From the NCBI GenBank assembly GCA_051884615.1, contig JBJEVT010000018.1:1-64000 (forward strand): a stretch of DNA of 64,000 nucleotides. Reading direction: 5' to 3'. This stretch comes from UBA1724 sp051884615. Lineage in GTDB: Bacteria; Verrucomicrobiota; Lentisphaeria; Oligosphaerales; Oligosphaeraceae. The position numbers and the translations under genes were made by a program. The first letter of the stretch is position 1; every line of letters begins with the position of its first letter. The notes under the pieces are model-generated. The model was not told the origin of the DNA. It searched no databases and worked only from the letters and a program-made list of their open reading frames with translations. Below, one piece after another: positions 16,552-29,472 of the stretch.

Positions 16552-18594
16552 ATGGCCAAAAACGAACGCTTCCTGAGTGTTGATATCGGCGCCGCCGCCA
16601 TTAAAATGGGCGAATTCGAGTTCGACCAGACCGGCGGAATGCGGATGATCAACTTCGCCCACCGCGAATACGAGGAGGAAATCTCCGAGGACAACCGGAT
16701 TCGCGTGATCGAGGGCGTGCTGCGGCAGATGCTGCTGGAGGCCAATATCCATACCTCCCGCACCATGCTCTCCATCTCCGGACAGACCGCCCTGATCCGG
16801 TTCGGACAGCTCAACAACCTGAAGAACGACAGGAAGCAGATCCGCCAGCTGGCGGAGTTCGAGGCCACCCGGAACCTCCCCTTCCCCCTGGATCAGATCA
16901 GCATGGACTTCCAGCTGATCGCCAGCAACGACGACGCCCTGGACACCATGGACGTCCTCTCCGTGGTGGTGAAGAAGGACATCGTGGAGCAGATCGTCCA
17001 GGCCGTGCGCCGGGTGGGGCTCTCCCCCCAGCTGGTGGACGTGGCCCCCGTGGCCTGCTACAACGCCGCCCGCGCCAACGGACTGGGCGGCGAGGGATGC
17101 GTGGTGCTGGTCTCCATCGGCGGCCGCTCCACCAACTTGATGTTCCTGGAAGGCAACCGGTTCTACGCCAGAACCATCCCCATCGCCGGCCATAGCATCA
17201 CCCAGCAGATCGCCCGTAAGTTCTCCATCGGACAGCCCGAGGCGGAAGAGCTGAAGCGCCGCCACGGCTTCGTGGCCCGCAGCGAGGAGGACGGCGGCAG
17301 CGAGACCAGCGGAGACGTCTCCAAGATCGTCCGCCAGGTGATGATGCGCCTCTTCGGCGAAATCAGCCGCTCCATCTCCATCTACAAGACCCAGCAGCAT
17401 GGCAGCGACCCCGTGAAGGTCTATCTCACCGGCGGCTCCACCATCCTGACCTATTGCGACCAGTTCTTCGCCGAGAAGTTCGCCCTCCCCGTGGAGTACT
17501 TCAATCCCCTGGGCTGCATCGCCCTGGATTCCGCCATCGACCGCCAGCGCCTCTCCGAGGTGGCGCATACCTTCAGCGAGGTGGTGGGTCTGGCGCTGCG
17601 CTACTCCTCCACCTGCCCCGTGGAAATCAACCTCCTCCCCAAGGAGGTGGCCAGCCAGCAGTCCCTGCATTACAAGAAACCCTACTTCGTGGGCTCCATG
17701 TTCACCCTCCTGGTGATGTTCGCCCTGATCTATCTGGGCATGCAGGAGGCCCTGAAGGAGACCAAGGCCCAGCGCGCGGAATACGAGCAGGTGCAGGCGA
17801 GATACAAGCCCGCCTACGAGGAAATCAAACGCGCCGTGGGCGACGCCGAGGGCGCCCTGGGACAGGTGAACGACCAGAAGGGCTTCCTCCTGCAACGGGC
17901 GAAGTGGCCCATGATCCTGGAGGAGATCTTCCGCGCCCGGCCGGACAATGTGTGGATCGACTCCATCGAGCCCGTCTTCGGAGACCTCCCCGCCATCGAG
18001 CAGATGAGCATCGTGGAGGAGGAGGGCAGCGCCTCCGGCGGCGCCGACGACATGTTCAGCATGGGCGGCATGGGCGGCATGGGCGGCGGCGACTCCATGT
18101 CCATGTCCATGGACGGCGGCGGCGACATGTTCGGCGGCTCCACCTCCAATCTCCCCTCCCTCACCACCATCGGCGGCGTCAACATCCAGGCCCACACCAT
18201 CCGCCAGAAGGGCGACTCCTTCGGCGTGGATCCCGTCCTGGCGCGGGAGCCCGCCTATCCCTTCGAGGTGCCCGAAAAGGAGGACGCCAGCGAGGAGGTG
18301 GAGGAGGAAGCCCAGTACGACGACGAGGGCAACGAGATCATCCGCTCCGCGGACCCCGACTACCAGGACCAGTCCGGCGAGCTGCTCTTCGTCCGGAACC
18401 TGAAGAAGTCCCAGCTCTTCAGCGCCGAGGAGGAATACACGGGCGTGGTCTCCATCCAGAAGAACGAGTATCTGGAGAACGGAAACGACTTCCAGATCCA
18501 GCTGAAGTTCAACGTCCTGGTGGAGGCCTATCCCTGGAGCCAGTCCACCACGTCCTCCGGCGGCATGGGCGGCGCACGGGGAGGAATGAACTAG
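16552..18594 (+). CDS. pilM: PilM-PilN fusion protein of a type IV pilus-like complex
   Basis: A 680-residue protein. Residues 1 to about 350 are an actin/FtsA-fold PilM domain: LSVDIGAAAIKMGEF phosphate-binding start, VLVSIGGRSTNL, and VYLTGGSTIL. It is followed by VEINLLPKE near 358, the signature that PilM binds on PilN, and a membrane helix at about 379-397, so cytoplasmic PilM and membrane-bound PilN parts are joined. A coiled coil follows, then a Gly/Met/Ser-rich tract (about 500-535) and an acidic C-terminal domain. It is the first gene of a four-gene operon ending in a secretin and matches by position Amuc_1101 of Akkermansia. No ribosome binding site is obvious before the ATG. Confidence 0.85.
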   Translation: MAKNERFLSVDIGAAAIKMGEFEFDQTGGMRMINFAHREYEEEISEDNRIRVIEGVLRQMLLEANIHTSRTMLSISGQTALIRFGQLNNLKNDRKQIRQLAEFEATRNLPFPLDQISMDFQLIASNDDALDTMDVLSVVVKKDIVEQIVQAVRRVGLSPQLVDVAPVACYNAARANGLGGEGCVVLVSIGGRSTNLMFLEGNRFYARTIPIAGHSITQQIARKFSIGQPEAEELKRRHGFVARSEEDGGSETSGDVSKIVRQVMMRLFGEISRSISIYKTQQHGSDPVKVYLTGGSTILTYCDQFFAEKFALPVEYFNPLGCIALDSAIDRQRLSEVAHTFSEVVGLALRYSSTCPVEINLLPKEVASQQSLHYKKPYFVGSMFTLLVMFALIYLGMQEALKETKAQRAEYEQVQARYKPAYEEIKRAVGDAEGALGQVNDQKGFLLQRAKWPMILEEIFRARPDNVWIDSIEPVFGDLPAIEQMSIVEEEGSASGGADDMFSMGGMGGMGGGDSMSMSMDGGGDMFGGSTSNLPSLTTIGGVNIQAHTIRQKGDSFGVDPVLAREPAYPFEVPEKEDASEEVEEEAQYDDEGNEIIRSADPDYQDQSGELLFVRNLKKSQLFSAEEEYTGVVSIQKNEYLENGNDFQIQLKFNVLVEAYPWSQSTTSSGGMGGARGGMN

Positions 18595-18687
18595 CCTCTC
18601 CGACTCCCCCTCCGACACCCCTCGTCCCTCTCCCCTCCCAGGAGCCCGTCGACACCCCTTTCTCCTACCTCCCTCTTTCTTTCAGCC

Positions 18688-19824
18688 ATGGACATTCTTA
18701 AAAAACATTGGGGAATTCTTCTGTGCGCGCTGATATTCCTCGTTTTGCTTGGAGTCATCCTTTGGCTTACCTATTCGACCCGGCAGGAAATCACCAAGGA
18801 GAAGGCGGAAATCGACACGCTGAAGTCCTGGATTGACACCGTGAACCGCTCCGGCTGGAAGCTGGAGAAGGACGGCAGCACCGGCGAACTGGAGAACTCC
18901 TCCATCGCCGAGCGCAACCGCCAGACCGCCGTGAACGCCCTCCAGGAGATGCGGAGCGAACTCTACCGCCGCTTCTCCATCCGCCCCACGCTGCCCCGCA
19001 CCTCCAGCCAGGCAAGGGACATGCTGGACGCCCAGCTGGCCGCCATCACCCGCCTGGCCCTGGTGAACTACAAGATGGACTTCCAGGGAACCATCGGCGG
19101 CAAGCTGGCGGACACCAACAGCGACAGCAAACCCATCATCGAACAGGATTTCCTCCCCATCTTCCGGCAGCTGGAAATCTACCGCCAGGTGGTGGACACC
19201 CTGGGACGCTCCGGCGTGAAGCGGGTGATCGACCTGAACTTCCCCCGCTCTCTCCTGACGGAGGAGGGCGACGGATACACCGTCACCCCCATCGTGGTCT
19301 CCCTCTCCGCCTCCCCCGCCGTCATCCAGATTTTCCTGAACCGCCTCTCCCAGGACCCCAACTACCTCTTCATCATCCGCAATCTCTCCTTCTTTGACGA
19401 GGCCGCCGAATCCCCCGCCGACGAATACACCCAGATCGCCCTCCTGAAACGCCAGGTCCTCCTGGCGAAACAGGCCGCCACCCTGGGCGGCGGCGCCGGA
19501 CGGGACGGCGGCATGACGGGGGGATCCGCCTCCACGGGAAGAAGCCGCAGCTCCCGCAACGCCGAGCCCGCCCGCCGCACCTCCCGCGGCACCAGCGGAC
19601 GGGAGTCCTCCACCTCCCGCCGCGCCTCCGGCCGGGGAGATTCCTCCCGGAGCATGAGCGGAATGGAGGGCATCCAGAACATGGCGAATCTGGACGAGTC
19701 CCTCCTGACCTACGAGGAACCCAAGAGACAGGACAACTTCGTCTTCCGCGCCCCCCGGAGCATCCAGGTGGAAATCACCCTGGACCTCATCGAGTTCAGC
19801 GCTCCCGAGGGAGGCGACGAATAG
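18688..19824 (+). CDS. PilO-like inner-membrane protein (Amuc_1100-like position)
   Basis: A 378-residue protein with a short cytoplasmic start, one membrane helix (about 8-28, GILLCALIFLVLLGVILWL), a coiled-coil segment, and a periplasmic alpha/beta region (about 160-235) with a PilO-like pattern. This is followed by a Ser/Arg/Gly-rich low-complexity linker (about 260-330) and a short C-terminal strand region. Its place between pilM-N and the secretin corresponds to Amuc_1100 of Akkermansia; that homology is inferred from context and architecture, not from a search. It probably links the PilM/N platform to the outer-membrane secretin. The linker is longer than in typical PilO. Confidence 0.7.
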   Translation: MDILKKHWGILLCALIFLVLLGVILWLTYSTRQEITKEKAEIDTLKSWIDTVNRSGWKLEKDGSTGELENSSIAERNRQTAVNALQEMRSELYRRFSIRPTLPRTSSQARDMLDAQLAAITRLALVNYKMDFQGTIGGKLADTNSDSKPIIEQDFLPIFRQLEIYRQVVDTLGRSGVKRVIDLNFPRSLLTEEGDGYTVTPIVVSLSASPAVIQIFLNRLSQDPNYLFIIRNLSFFDEAAESPADEYTQIALLKRQVLLAKQAATLGGGAGRDGGMTGGSASTGRSRSSRNAEPARRTSRGTSGRESSTSRRASGRGDSSRSMSGMEGIQNMANLDESLLTYEEPKRQDNFVFRAPRSIQVEITLDLIEFSAPEGGDE

Positions 19825-19903
19825 GGCCGATCCCCCGCGGCGGCGAACGGGAATCCCTGCGATGGACAGTTTCCAATCCAGCAGTTTAAGGAAAGGATAA
19901 ACA

Positions 19904-21352
19904 GTGGACTTCATCATTCGACATTACGAGAAGCTGATTCTGGTGAGCTGCTTGCTCCTGCTCCTCTTCAGCCAGAGATTCGTCTCCAACTCCCAGGAGG
20001 AAACCCAGCGGGAGACCCGGGAGGCCAAGGAACACGCCAAAACCGCCATCAAGTGCGACAGCCTCCTGGAGGAGCTGGGCTCCGAAAACTTCGAGGAGCT
20101 GGATGAAATCCTCAACGCCCCCCAGACCAAGGTGGAATTGACCAAGTCCCCCAACGGCGGGGACGCCGTGGGACTCCTGGAGGGAGGGAAGGTGATTATT
20201 TGTAAAAACCCCAAGTGTGGTTATATTCTCCCCTACTCTGTCGATGTCTGCCCTGAATGCAAAACAGAGCAGGAGAAAATCGGCCCGGAAATGCCCCCGG
20301 AACACGACCTGGACCAGGATGGCATTCCCGATGTCTTTGAAAAGGAAACCACTTTCCTCCACTACCGCTACCGCTTCGACGCCATGCTCGACCAGGACCA
20401 GGACGGATTCCTGAACCTGGAGGAGTACCGGGCGGGGACGGACATGGAGGATCCCGAAAGCGTCCCGCCCCTGGCCTATCTGCTCCGCGTGGAGTCCGCC
20501 GCCCCGGATTCCCTCCCCGTGGTGCTGGCACGGGTGAAGAAGGCCGGCTCCGACAACCCCGCGGATTGGAGCGCCGTCTTCTCGGGCGCCGCCCGGGGCT
20601 ACCGGCTGGGCAACGCCGTCCCCGACATGGACGGCTTCAAAGTCACCGCCATCCAGGAGGACTCCGTCACCATCTCCAGTGACACGGAGACCTACACCCT
20701 GAAGGTGAACGAAACCGTCGCCAAGAAGTCCGGCTTCTCCATCCGCCTCCGCTACCTGGGCAACCACGTCTTCGGCTTCCGCGCCCTCTCCTGGAATCTG
20801 GAACAGCTCCAGAACTACGCCAAGAGCATCGAGGAGGCCTCCTCCAAGGGACGGAACCCGCAGATGGGCGGCCGCCAGGCTCCCGCCCGCGGCGGCATGG
20901 GACAGGGCGCCGCCATGGGCATGGGCGGCGCCGGCCAGCAGGGCGGCACCGGAATGACGGATCCCCAGATCTCCTTCTCCGTGCAGCCCGGCGACATCTT
21001 CCCCCTGGTCAAGCAGCGCGGCAACGGACCCGGCTCCATGGGCGGCGGCATGGGCGGCATGGGCATGACCTCCACTTCCGCCTTCTCCTTCGAGGAGGAG
21101 ACCGGCCCCATCGTGGAATACTACCAGGTCCAGGAGCTGAGCACCAACGCCGAGGGCGCGCCGGTGATCAGCGTCGTGCAGGTGTCGGAACTGGGCGTCC
21201 CCGTCAACGGGACGGTCATTCCCCTGGTGGAGCTGGACAAGACTCCCTACAATCCCTACAGCGCCCCCTCCGAGGCGCCCAATCACGATTTCCTTCCTCC
21301 CTCCATGAACAACGCCGCCGGTGGCATGGGCATGAACGGAGCAGGCTTCTAA
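19904..21352 (+). CDS. Envelope protein with zinc ribbon and EF-hand-like loops
   Basis: A 482-residue protein starting at GTG (AAGGAAAGGA lies upstream). It has one N-terminal membrane helix (about 8-22). A zinc-ribbon-like CKNPKCG...CPEC lies near 100-121, followed by Ca-binding-like loops DLDQDGIPD and DQDQDGFLNLEEY (about 138-175). Two beta-rich repeats follow, each with a TYTLKVNETV or GTVIPL-like end, and Gly/Met-rich tracts near 325-350 and 370-385. It sits where PilP would be expected, and corresponds by position to Amuc_1099 of Akkermansia. Function is not established; a periplasmic adaptor between inner-membrane parts and the secretin is inferred. Confidence 0.7.
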   Translation: MDFIIRHYEKLILVSCLLLLLFSQRFVSNSQEETQRETREAKEHAKTAIKCDSLLEELGSENFEELDEILNAPQTKVELTKSPNGGDAVGLLEGGKVIICKNPKCGYILPYSVDVCPECKTEQEKIGPEMPPEHDLDQDGIPDVFEKETTFLHYRYRFDAMLDQDQDGFLNLEEYRAGTDMEDPESVPPLAYLLRVESAAPDSLPVVLARVKKAGSDNPADWSAVFSGAARGYRLGNAVPDMDGFKVTAIQEDSVTISSDTETYTLKVNETVAKKSGFSIRLRYLGNHVFGFRALSWNLEQLQNYAKSIEEASSKGRNPQMGGRQAPARGGMGQGAAMGMGGAGQQGGTGMTDPQISFSVQPGDIFPLVKQRGNGPGSMGGGMGGMGMTSTSAFSFEEETGPIVEYYQVQELSTNAEGAPVISVVQVSELGVPVNGTVIPLVELDKTPYNPYSAPSEAPNHDFLPPSMNNAAGGMGMNGAGF

Positions 21353-21585
21353 CCCGACTCCCCCCGCCAGGAGAGAGCCTCCCTCCCCCCAAGGGAGGGC
21401 GGGCCGCCGTCTGAAACAGGACGAGGGCGGTCCTCCCCCGAGGACAGGCCCCCCTGGTTCCGGTGTCTGCGAGGGGCTGCGGCAGAGACACTTTCCAATT
21501 TGAATTCTCAATCAAGCAAACGCCCAACCTGAACGGTGGCATAAGTCCAATCCATTCCCTGGTAAGGACAGAGCCCTTAGAGTCC

Positions 21586-25074
<3,489 letters not shown>

Positions 25075-25096
25075 TTCTCCTTCCTAGGAGATACGC

Positions 25097-25130
25097 AAAA
25101 GGGCTGCGAAAGCAATTTCGCAGCCCTTTT
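25097..25130. terminator. Terminator of the secretin operon
   Basis: A 15-bp stem (aaaagggctgcgaaa / tttcgcagccctttt) with a 4-base loop and T-rich tail; it can work in both directions. Confidence 0.92.
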
Positions 25131-25273
25131 TCTTTTTCCTCCCCCGCACAGCTTTTCCCGCCGCCCGCGGTGCAGCCAGGATGCCCCTGACCCTCTCCGC
25201 ACCCCTTCATCCTCCCACCCCTTTGCCTTTGTCGCTCTAACCCATTCCTGGTCTCCAGGGATGCCAGGGCATC

Positions 25274-25595
25274 GGGAACCTCCAGTCCCTGCCCCCCCCT
25301 GCTTGCAGGAGACAGGGCGTATTTGCAGGGAGGAATCGCCCGCCGGGGGGGCAAAGCACGGCGCCTCCCCTCTGAATTGCGCCTCCCTTTCTCCGGGAGA
25401 CCTGGGCAGCTGGAACCTCCAGCCCCTGCCCCCTGCTTGCAGGAGACAAGGCAAGGGACAGGACCCAACCGTATTCGCAGGGGAGGAATCGCCAGCCGGG
25501 GGGCAAAGCGCAGCGCCTCCCCTCTGGATTGCGCCTCATATCTGGATTACGCCTCTCCTTTCTCTGGATTATGCTTCCCCTCTGGATTATACCCC
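25274..25595. repeat. Duplicated intergenic repeat with five short tail repeats
   Basis: Two same-orientation copies lie at about 25274-25386 and 25412-25538. Both read ggaacctccag(t/c)ccctgcc, tgcttgcaggagacaaggc (copy 1 differs by one base), gcaggg(g)aggaatcgcc and gccggggggcaaagc; copy 2 has an extra stretch of about 18 bases. A short unit tctggattRYgcctc occurs five times (near 25371, 25523, 25541, 25563, 25581). No gene is visible in 25131-25717. Confidence 0.85.
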
Positions 25596-25717
25596 TGGCA
25601 GAATGTGGTTTTGGGGGAAGCGGGGCGCCTGGTTTGACTTGATGAATATCCCTCCCCGCTCGTGGGGAGGGATTCCAAGGCGCCCTGATCCCCCGTGGGC
25701 GCCCATTGTGGCGGGCC

Positions 25718-27751
25718 TTATTGCTCCGCCACCACGGAGATTCCCCGTTCCATGCGATGAATAATGGCGATGGTGAACACGCCCAGGAAAACGGAGGCGC
25801 TGGAAAGCACCATAAGATGCGCTCCGTAGGCTCCAGGGGTATGGAGGATGCCCCACAGGTCGTTGAGGAGATCCAGCCCATGGAGTCCCAGGAGAATCAT
25901 GAGGAGAGTGGGCTGGAAGAGCCCGGTGCCGTTCCTGGCGGTTCGTGCCCGTTGGGCGATTCGCATCCGGAGGGGAATCCAAAGAAGCAGGGCGGCGGTG
26001 GTGAGGATGGTGGGGAGGATGAGATAGTTGCGGAAGAGGGTGGGGTCGCCGCCGGAGCAGAAGAAATCCCGGATTTGATTCGCCAGGGTATGGGTGGCGG
26101 GCTCCAGTGCCTGGACCAGGGGGGTGTGGCAGCGCCATTTTCCCTGCCAGAATGCCACGATGGGGGTGAGGATGGCGAAGAAGAGGAAGAAGGCGTCGAA
26201 GAAGTAGAGGGAGATCCTCATTTGGCGTGAGGTGACGGGCTGGCAGGGGAGTTGCTCCACGGCTTCCTTGCCTTCGGGCACCCAGGGGGCGGGGGCGGCG
26301 TAGCTATGGTAGCCGCCCAGCTTCGCCCACTGCCGGTAGAAGAGGTAGGAGAGATAGGCCATGATGAGGATCCAGGGGAGGGACCAGGGGGTGGAGAGGC
26401 GGTAATGCCAGCCTGCGCCGTATTTCAGGGCAAGGGAGCAGGTGGTGAAATGCTGGGCCACATAGTCGAAGATTCTGGCAACCAGGAGGCCCGCCAGGAG
26501 ACCCGCCCAGGAGCGCAGCATGGCCTGCATGGCGCAGAAGGTGCCGTAGCGGGACTTGGGGAAGAGCATCATCTCCAGGGGCTGCTCGCTGACGGTGATC
26601 AATCCTGTGAGGAAGAGGTTGATGATGGAGTTGATGATGACCAGGTTCACATAGACTTGCGGAGGCATGGTGCCCAGGACCCAGCGGAAGTAGAAGGGCA
26701 GGGCGATGATGCAGTTGAAGATGGTGTTGTAGTTGATGATGCGCATGGGGTGCCACCGGTTGACCAGGACCGGCAGCAGGGTGGCCAGCAGGATTCCCGC
26801 GGAGCAGACCATGCCGCTGATGCCGTTCATGTGGCCGATGTCGGTGTCCGTCAATTCCAGCTGCTTGCTCATGAGGAAGTAGGCGAAGACCCCCGCGCCG
26901 CCGCTGATGGAACCCACCAGGTGGATGAAATAGCGCATCACATAGATCCGGTGGCAGAAGGTATAGGTGAGGAACTCCCGGAATCCGCTGACTTTCGCCT
27001 TCAGCTGGTCCAGCCCCTTTGCCTGCTTCCGCTTCAGCTGTTCCTCGGTGAGGGGGGGATATTCCCCCTCCTTGACATTGAGGCAGAAGAGGAGGATGCC
27101 GGCGCCGTAGAGCAGGGCCACGGAGAGGAAGATGAGGGAGGCGTGCTTCTGGGCGATGGGGAAGAGGAAATAGTGGAAGAAGGCGGCGGAGAATTGGAGG
27201 GCAAGGCGCACGCAGGCCATGACCCGCCCGAAGAACTGGGGGGGGATGATGTCGATGAAGATGTACCAGATGACGGAGTTGACCCACATCATGAAAAACT
27301 GGAAGAGGAGCGTCACCATGCCGATGACCACGGCGATCATGGTGGCGGGAGTGGTCTGCCAGAAGGGCTGCACCCAGGCGCTCAGGGCGTGGCCGAAACG
27401 ATGGGTGAAGGCGAAAAGGCAGAGGGCAAGCACCACGGGGGGCGTGGAGAGGGCGATGAAGGGGATGCGCCGCCCCCATTTGCTTCGATAGAGGTCGCTG
27501 GCGACGCTGATATAGGGGCATACCGTCATGTTGAGGACGGCGCCAATGCAGGAGAGAATAAGCCAGCTGGCGGTGTCGCTGATGTTCAGCTCCTTGATCT
27601 GGATGGGGAGGATGGCGCCGGGGAGGGTGTTGGCCAGTCCGATGCAGGCAACCCCCAGCATGAGCCAGAAGAAGAGGAGATAGAGTTGCGGAAGGGTATA
27701 GGTGAGTTTTCCGCAATGATAGAGTTTCGGTTCCTTCTTCGGGGTGGACAT
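25718..27751 (-). CDS. Major facilitator superfamily transporter
   Basis: A 677-residue inner-membrane protein with 12 or more hydrophobic helices. Features include SDLYRSKWGRRIPFI after helix 2, the MFS loop 2-3 motif in the form seen in SLC45/GPH-type sugar transporters, and a long C-terminal extension of about 150 residues with further membrane helices. That extension makes it longer than the usual 400-500 residues. The substrate cannot be read; a sugar or glycoside is a reasonable guess from the loop motif. It ends the run phosphoesterase-queF-MFS (43 bases after queF). Confidence 0.8.
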   Translation of the reverse strand: MSTPKKEPKLYHCGKLTYTLPQLYLLFFWLMLGVACIGLANTLPGAILPIQIKELNISDTASWLILSCIGAVLNMTVCPYISVASDLYRSKWGRRIPFIALSTPPVVLALCLFAFTHRFGHALSAWVQPFWQTTPATMIAVVIGMVTLLFQFFMMWVNSVIWYIFIDIIPPQFFGRVMACVRLALQFSAAFFHYFLFPIAQKHASLIFLSVALLYGAGILLFCLNVKEGEYPPLTEEQLKRKQAKGLDQLKAKVSGFREFLTYTFCHRIYVMRYFIHLVGSISGGAGVFAYFLMSKQLELTDTDIGHMNGISGMVCSAGILLATLLPVLVNRWHPMRIINYNTIFNCIIALPFYFRWVLGTMPPQVYVNLVIINSIINLFLTGLITVSEQPLEMMLFPKSRYGTFCAMQAMLRSWAGLLAGLLVARIFDYVAQHFTTCSLALKYGAGWHYRLSTPWSLPWILIMAYLSYLFYRQWAKLGGYHSYAAPAPWVPEGKEAVEQLPCQPVTSRQMRISLYFFDAFFLFFAILTPIVAFWQGKWRCHTPLVQALEPATHTLANQIRDFFCSGGDPTLFRNYLILPTILTTAALLLWIPLRMRIAQRARTARNGTGLFQPTLLMILLGLHGLDLLNDLWGILHTPGAYGAHLMVLSSASVFLGVFTIAIIHRMERGISVVAEQ

Positions 27752-27794
27752 CGTGGCGGGGAATGACGGAGGAGGGAGTTCTGCGGCGGCGGGA

Positions 27795-28307
27795 TCAGCG
27801 GTTGTCCACTTTTTCCGGATTCAGGTCATGGGAGCGGAATCGGAATTCTGCCAGTTCGGCGAAGGGGGTGCCGGGCTTTCCCCAGTTGGTGTAGGGGTCG
27901 ATGGAGAGGCCGCCCCGGGGAAGAAACTTGCCCCACACCTCGATATACCGGGGTTCCAGAACCTTCTGGAGATCCTGGCGGATGATGTTCACCACCGCTT
28001 CGTGGAAGGCTCCATGGTTGCGGAAGCTGAAGAGATACAGCTTCAGGGACTTGCTCTCCACAATCCGCTGGTCGGGAACGTAGGAGATGGTGAGGGCGGC
28101 GAAATCCGGCTGCCCGGTCTTGGGGCAGAGGGAGGTGAACTCCGGACAATTGAACTTCACCCAATAACTCTCCTGGACGGGACTGGGGACGGTCTCCAGG
28201 AGCAGGGGATTGTACTGGGTGGGGTATTGGGTGGGGGAGGCGCTTCCCAAAAGCGTCAGGTTCTCCAGTCCGGGAGGGGTGGGGCGGCTGGTCTCGGAAG
28301 GATTCAT
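27795..28307 (-). CDS. queF: NADPH-dependent 7-cyano-7-deazaguanine reductase
   Basis: A 170-residue T-fold enzyme that reduces preQ0 to preQ1 in queuosine synthesis. The catalytic Cys61 lies in EFTSLCPKTGQPDF with Asp68, and the QueF motif ESKSLKLYLFSFRNHGAFHE is intact. It is the short, single-domain type. It lies 12 bases after the phosphoesterase gene. No queC/D/E or tgt is in the window. Confidence 0.95.
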   Translation of the reverse strand: MNPSETSRPTPPGLENLTLLGSASPTQYPTQYNPLLLETVPSPVQESYWVKFNCPEFTSLCPKTGQPDFAALTISYVPDQRIVESKSLKLYLFSFRNHGAFHEAVVNIIRQDLQKVLEPRYIEVWGKFLPRGGLSIDPYTNWGKPGTPFAELAEFRFRSHDLNPEKVDNR

Positions 28308-28319
28308 GGCGTCGGGGGA

Positions 28320-28964
28320 TTAGAGGCAGGTGTGGAGGGAGACCCGGGGAGCTTCCTGGGGGGAGGGCAAGTCGATGAGGGCATGGCGCCCTTCCTGGCC
28401 CAGGGCGCCGCAATTCACCACGGTGGTGCCTCCCACGGTGAAGCATCCCGCCGCTTCATGGATATGGCCGCAGAGATGGAGCCTGGGGGCTCTTTGGGCG
28501 GAGAAACGGGCGATGGCGGGACTGCCCACATGGAGGCCGTTGGGGATGACATCCGCTCCGGAATCCATGGGCGGCGCGTGGGTCACCAGAACATCCAGGG
28601 CGAAGGGAGGAAGGGCGTCCAGTTGGCGCCCCATTTCCTGGTCATCCCATTGGAAGGGGGTGGGGCGGGGGCAGAGGTTGCTGCCGGAGATGCCCATGAG
28701 ATTCAGGGAATGGCTCTGGAGCAGCCGGGGAGGGAGCCAGTGCCCCGTCTCCTCCAGGATGGCATCCGCTTCCCGGGGGTCCAGATTTCCCGCCACCGCC
28801 AGGAAGCGGGGAAAACGGGCCTCCACCAGACGGACGGCCTCCCGGAAGTCCTGGGGCGTGCCGAAATTCGTGAAGTCTCCCCCGATGAGTACCAAGTCCG
28901 CTTCGGGAAGCCGCTCCAAGGTGGGGAAGTTCTGGTGGATGTCAGAAAAATAGAGGATGTGCAT
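28320..28964 (-). CDS. Metallophosphoesterase, calcineurin-like
   Basis: A 214-residue protein with the five motifs of the calcineurin-like fold: D8-I-H10, GGD30F, GN60LD, VTHAPP and CGHIHE near the end, which bind two metal ions. The start at 28964 begins directly with the first beta strand (MHILYFSDIH), as usual for small members. Substrate unknown; relatives include YfcE-type phosphodiesterases. It heads the run to queF and the MFS transporter. Confidence 0.88.
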   Translation of the reverse strand: MHILYFSDIHQNFPTLERLPEADLVLIGGDFTNFGTPQDFREAVRLVEARFPRFLAVAGNLDPREADAILEETGHWLPPRLLQSHSLNLMGISGSNLCPRPTPFQWDDQEMGRQLDALPPFALDVLVTHAPPMDSGADVIPNGLHVGSPAIARFSAQRAPRLHLCGHIHEAAGCFTVGGTTVVNCGALGQEGRHALIDLPSPQEAPRVSLHTCL

Positions 28965-29472
28965 GGGGAGCGGGAAAGGTTGCAGGCGGGGGAAAGGCGG
29001 GAAGACGAAGCGGGCTAAATATATCCCGGAATCCAGGGTTGTTCCCTGGGGAAAGCCCGGTCTGCCGCCTGTGGCTCCTCCTCCGCTCCGACAGGAGAGC
29101 ATGCCCCCCCCCTCCCTCCGGGGGCCGCTCCCGGTTCCCTGGGGCGAGGGCGGGAATTTCCAGGGGAAAGGCAGCTTGCGAATTGTTAGATTTCTGTTAT
29201 AATACTCGAATTGCATCGGGAAAGAAGAGGGGATGCCAGGTTTTGTCCGCTCCGCCGCCGGGCTGCCCATGGGACGAGAGGGAAGGGCGTCCCGGGGATT
29301 TCCTGTCGATGCGTGAAGTCGCCTCTGCTTTCCGTGCCCTTTGGGGGTTCTATCGTTTTCCTTTGAAGGGACAGGGGGAAGAGGCACTTTCCCGAGTCCC
29401 TGCTTGTGCATGTGCTGGAGAAGCAAGAAAGAAAGAACGGAGTCGTTGCGGGAAGATCTTTCCCTGCCGTCC
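28965..29472. other. Divergent intergenic region
   Basis: Holds the promoter at 29176-29203 facing the kinase, a small hairpin ccaggg-ttgtt-ccctgg (about 29034-29050), and an AT-rich taaatatatcc near 29014-29025 that may serve the phosphoesterase. An ATG at 29309 opens a 55-codon frame that ends as ATGA over the kinase start; it resembles nothing known. Confidence 0.5.
29176..29203 (+). promoter_or_regulatory. Promoter of the kinase gene
   Basis: TTGCGA (29176-29181) and a perfect TATAAT (29198-29203) are 16 bases apart in an AT-rich island. It predicts a leader of about 260 bases before the kinase start at 29473. Confidence 0.7.
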
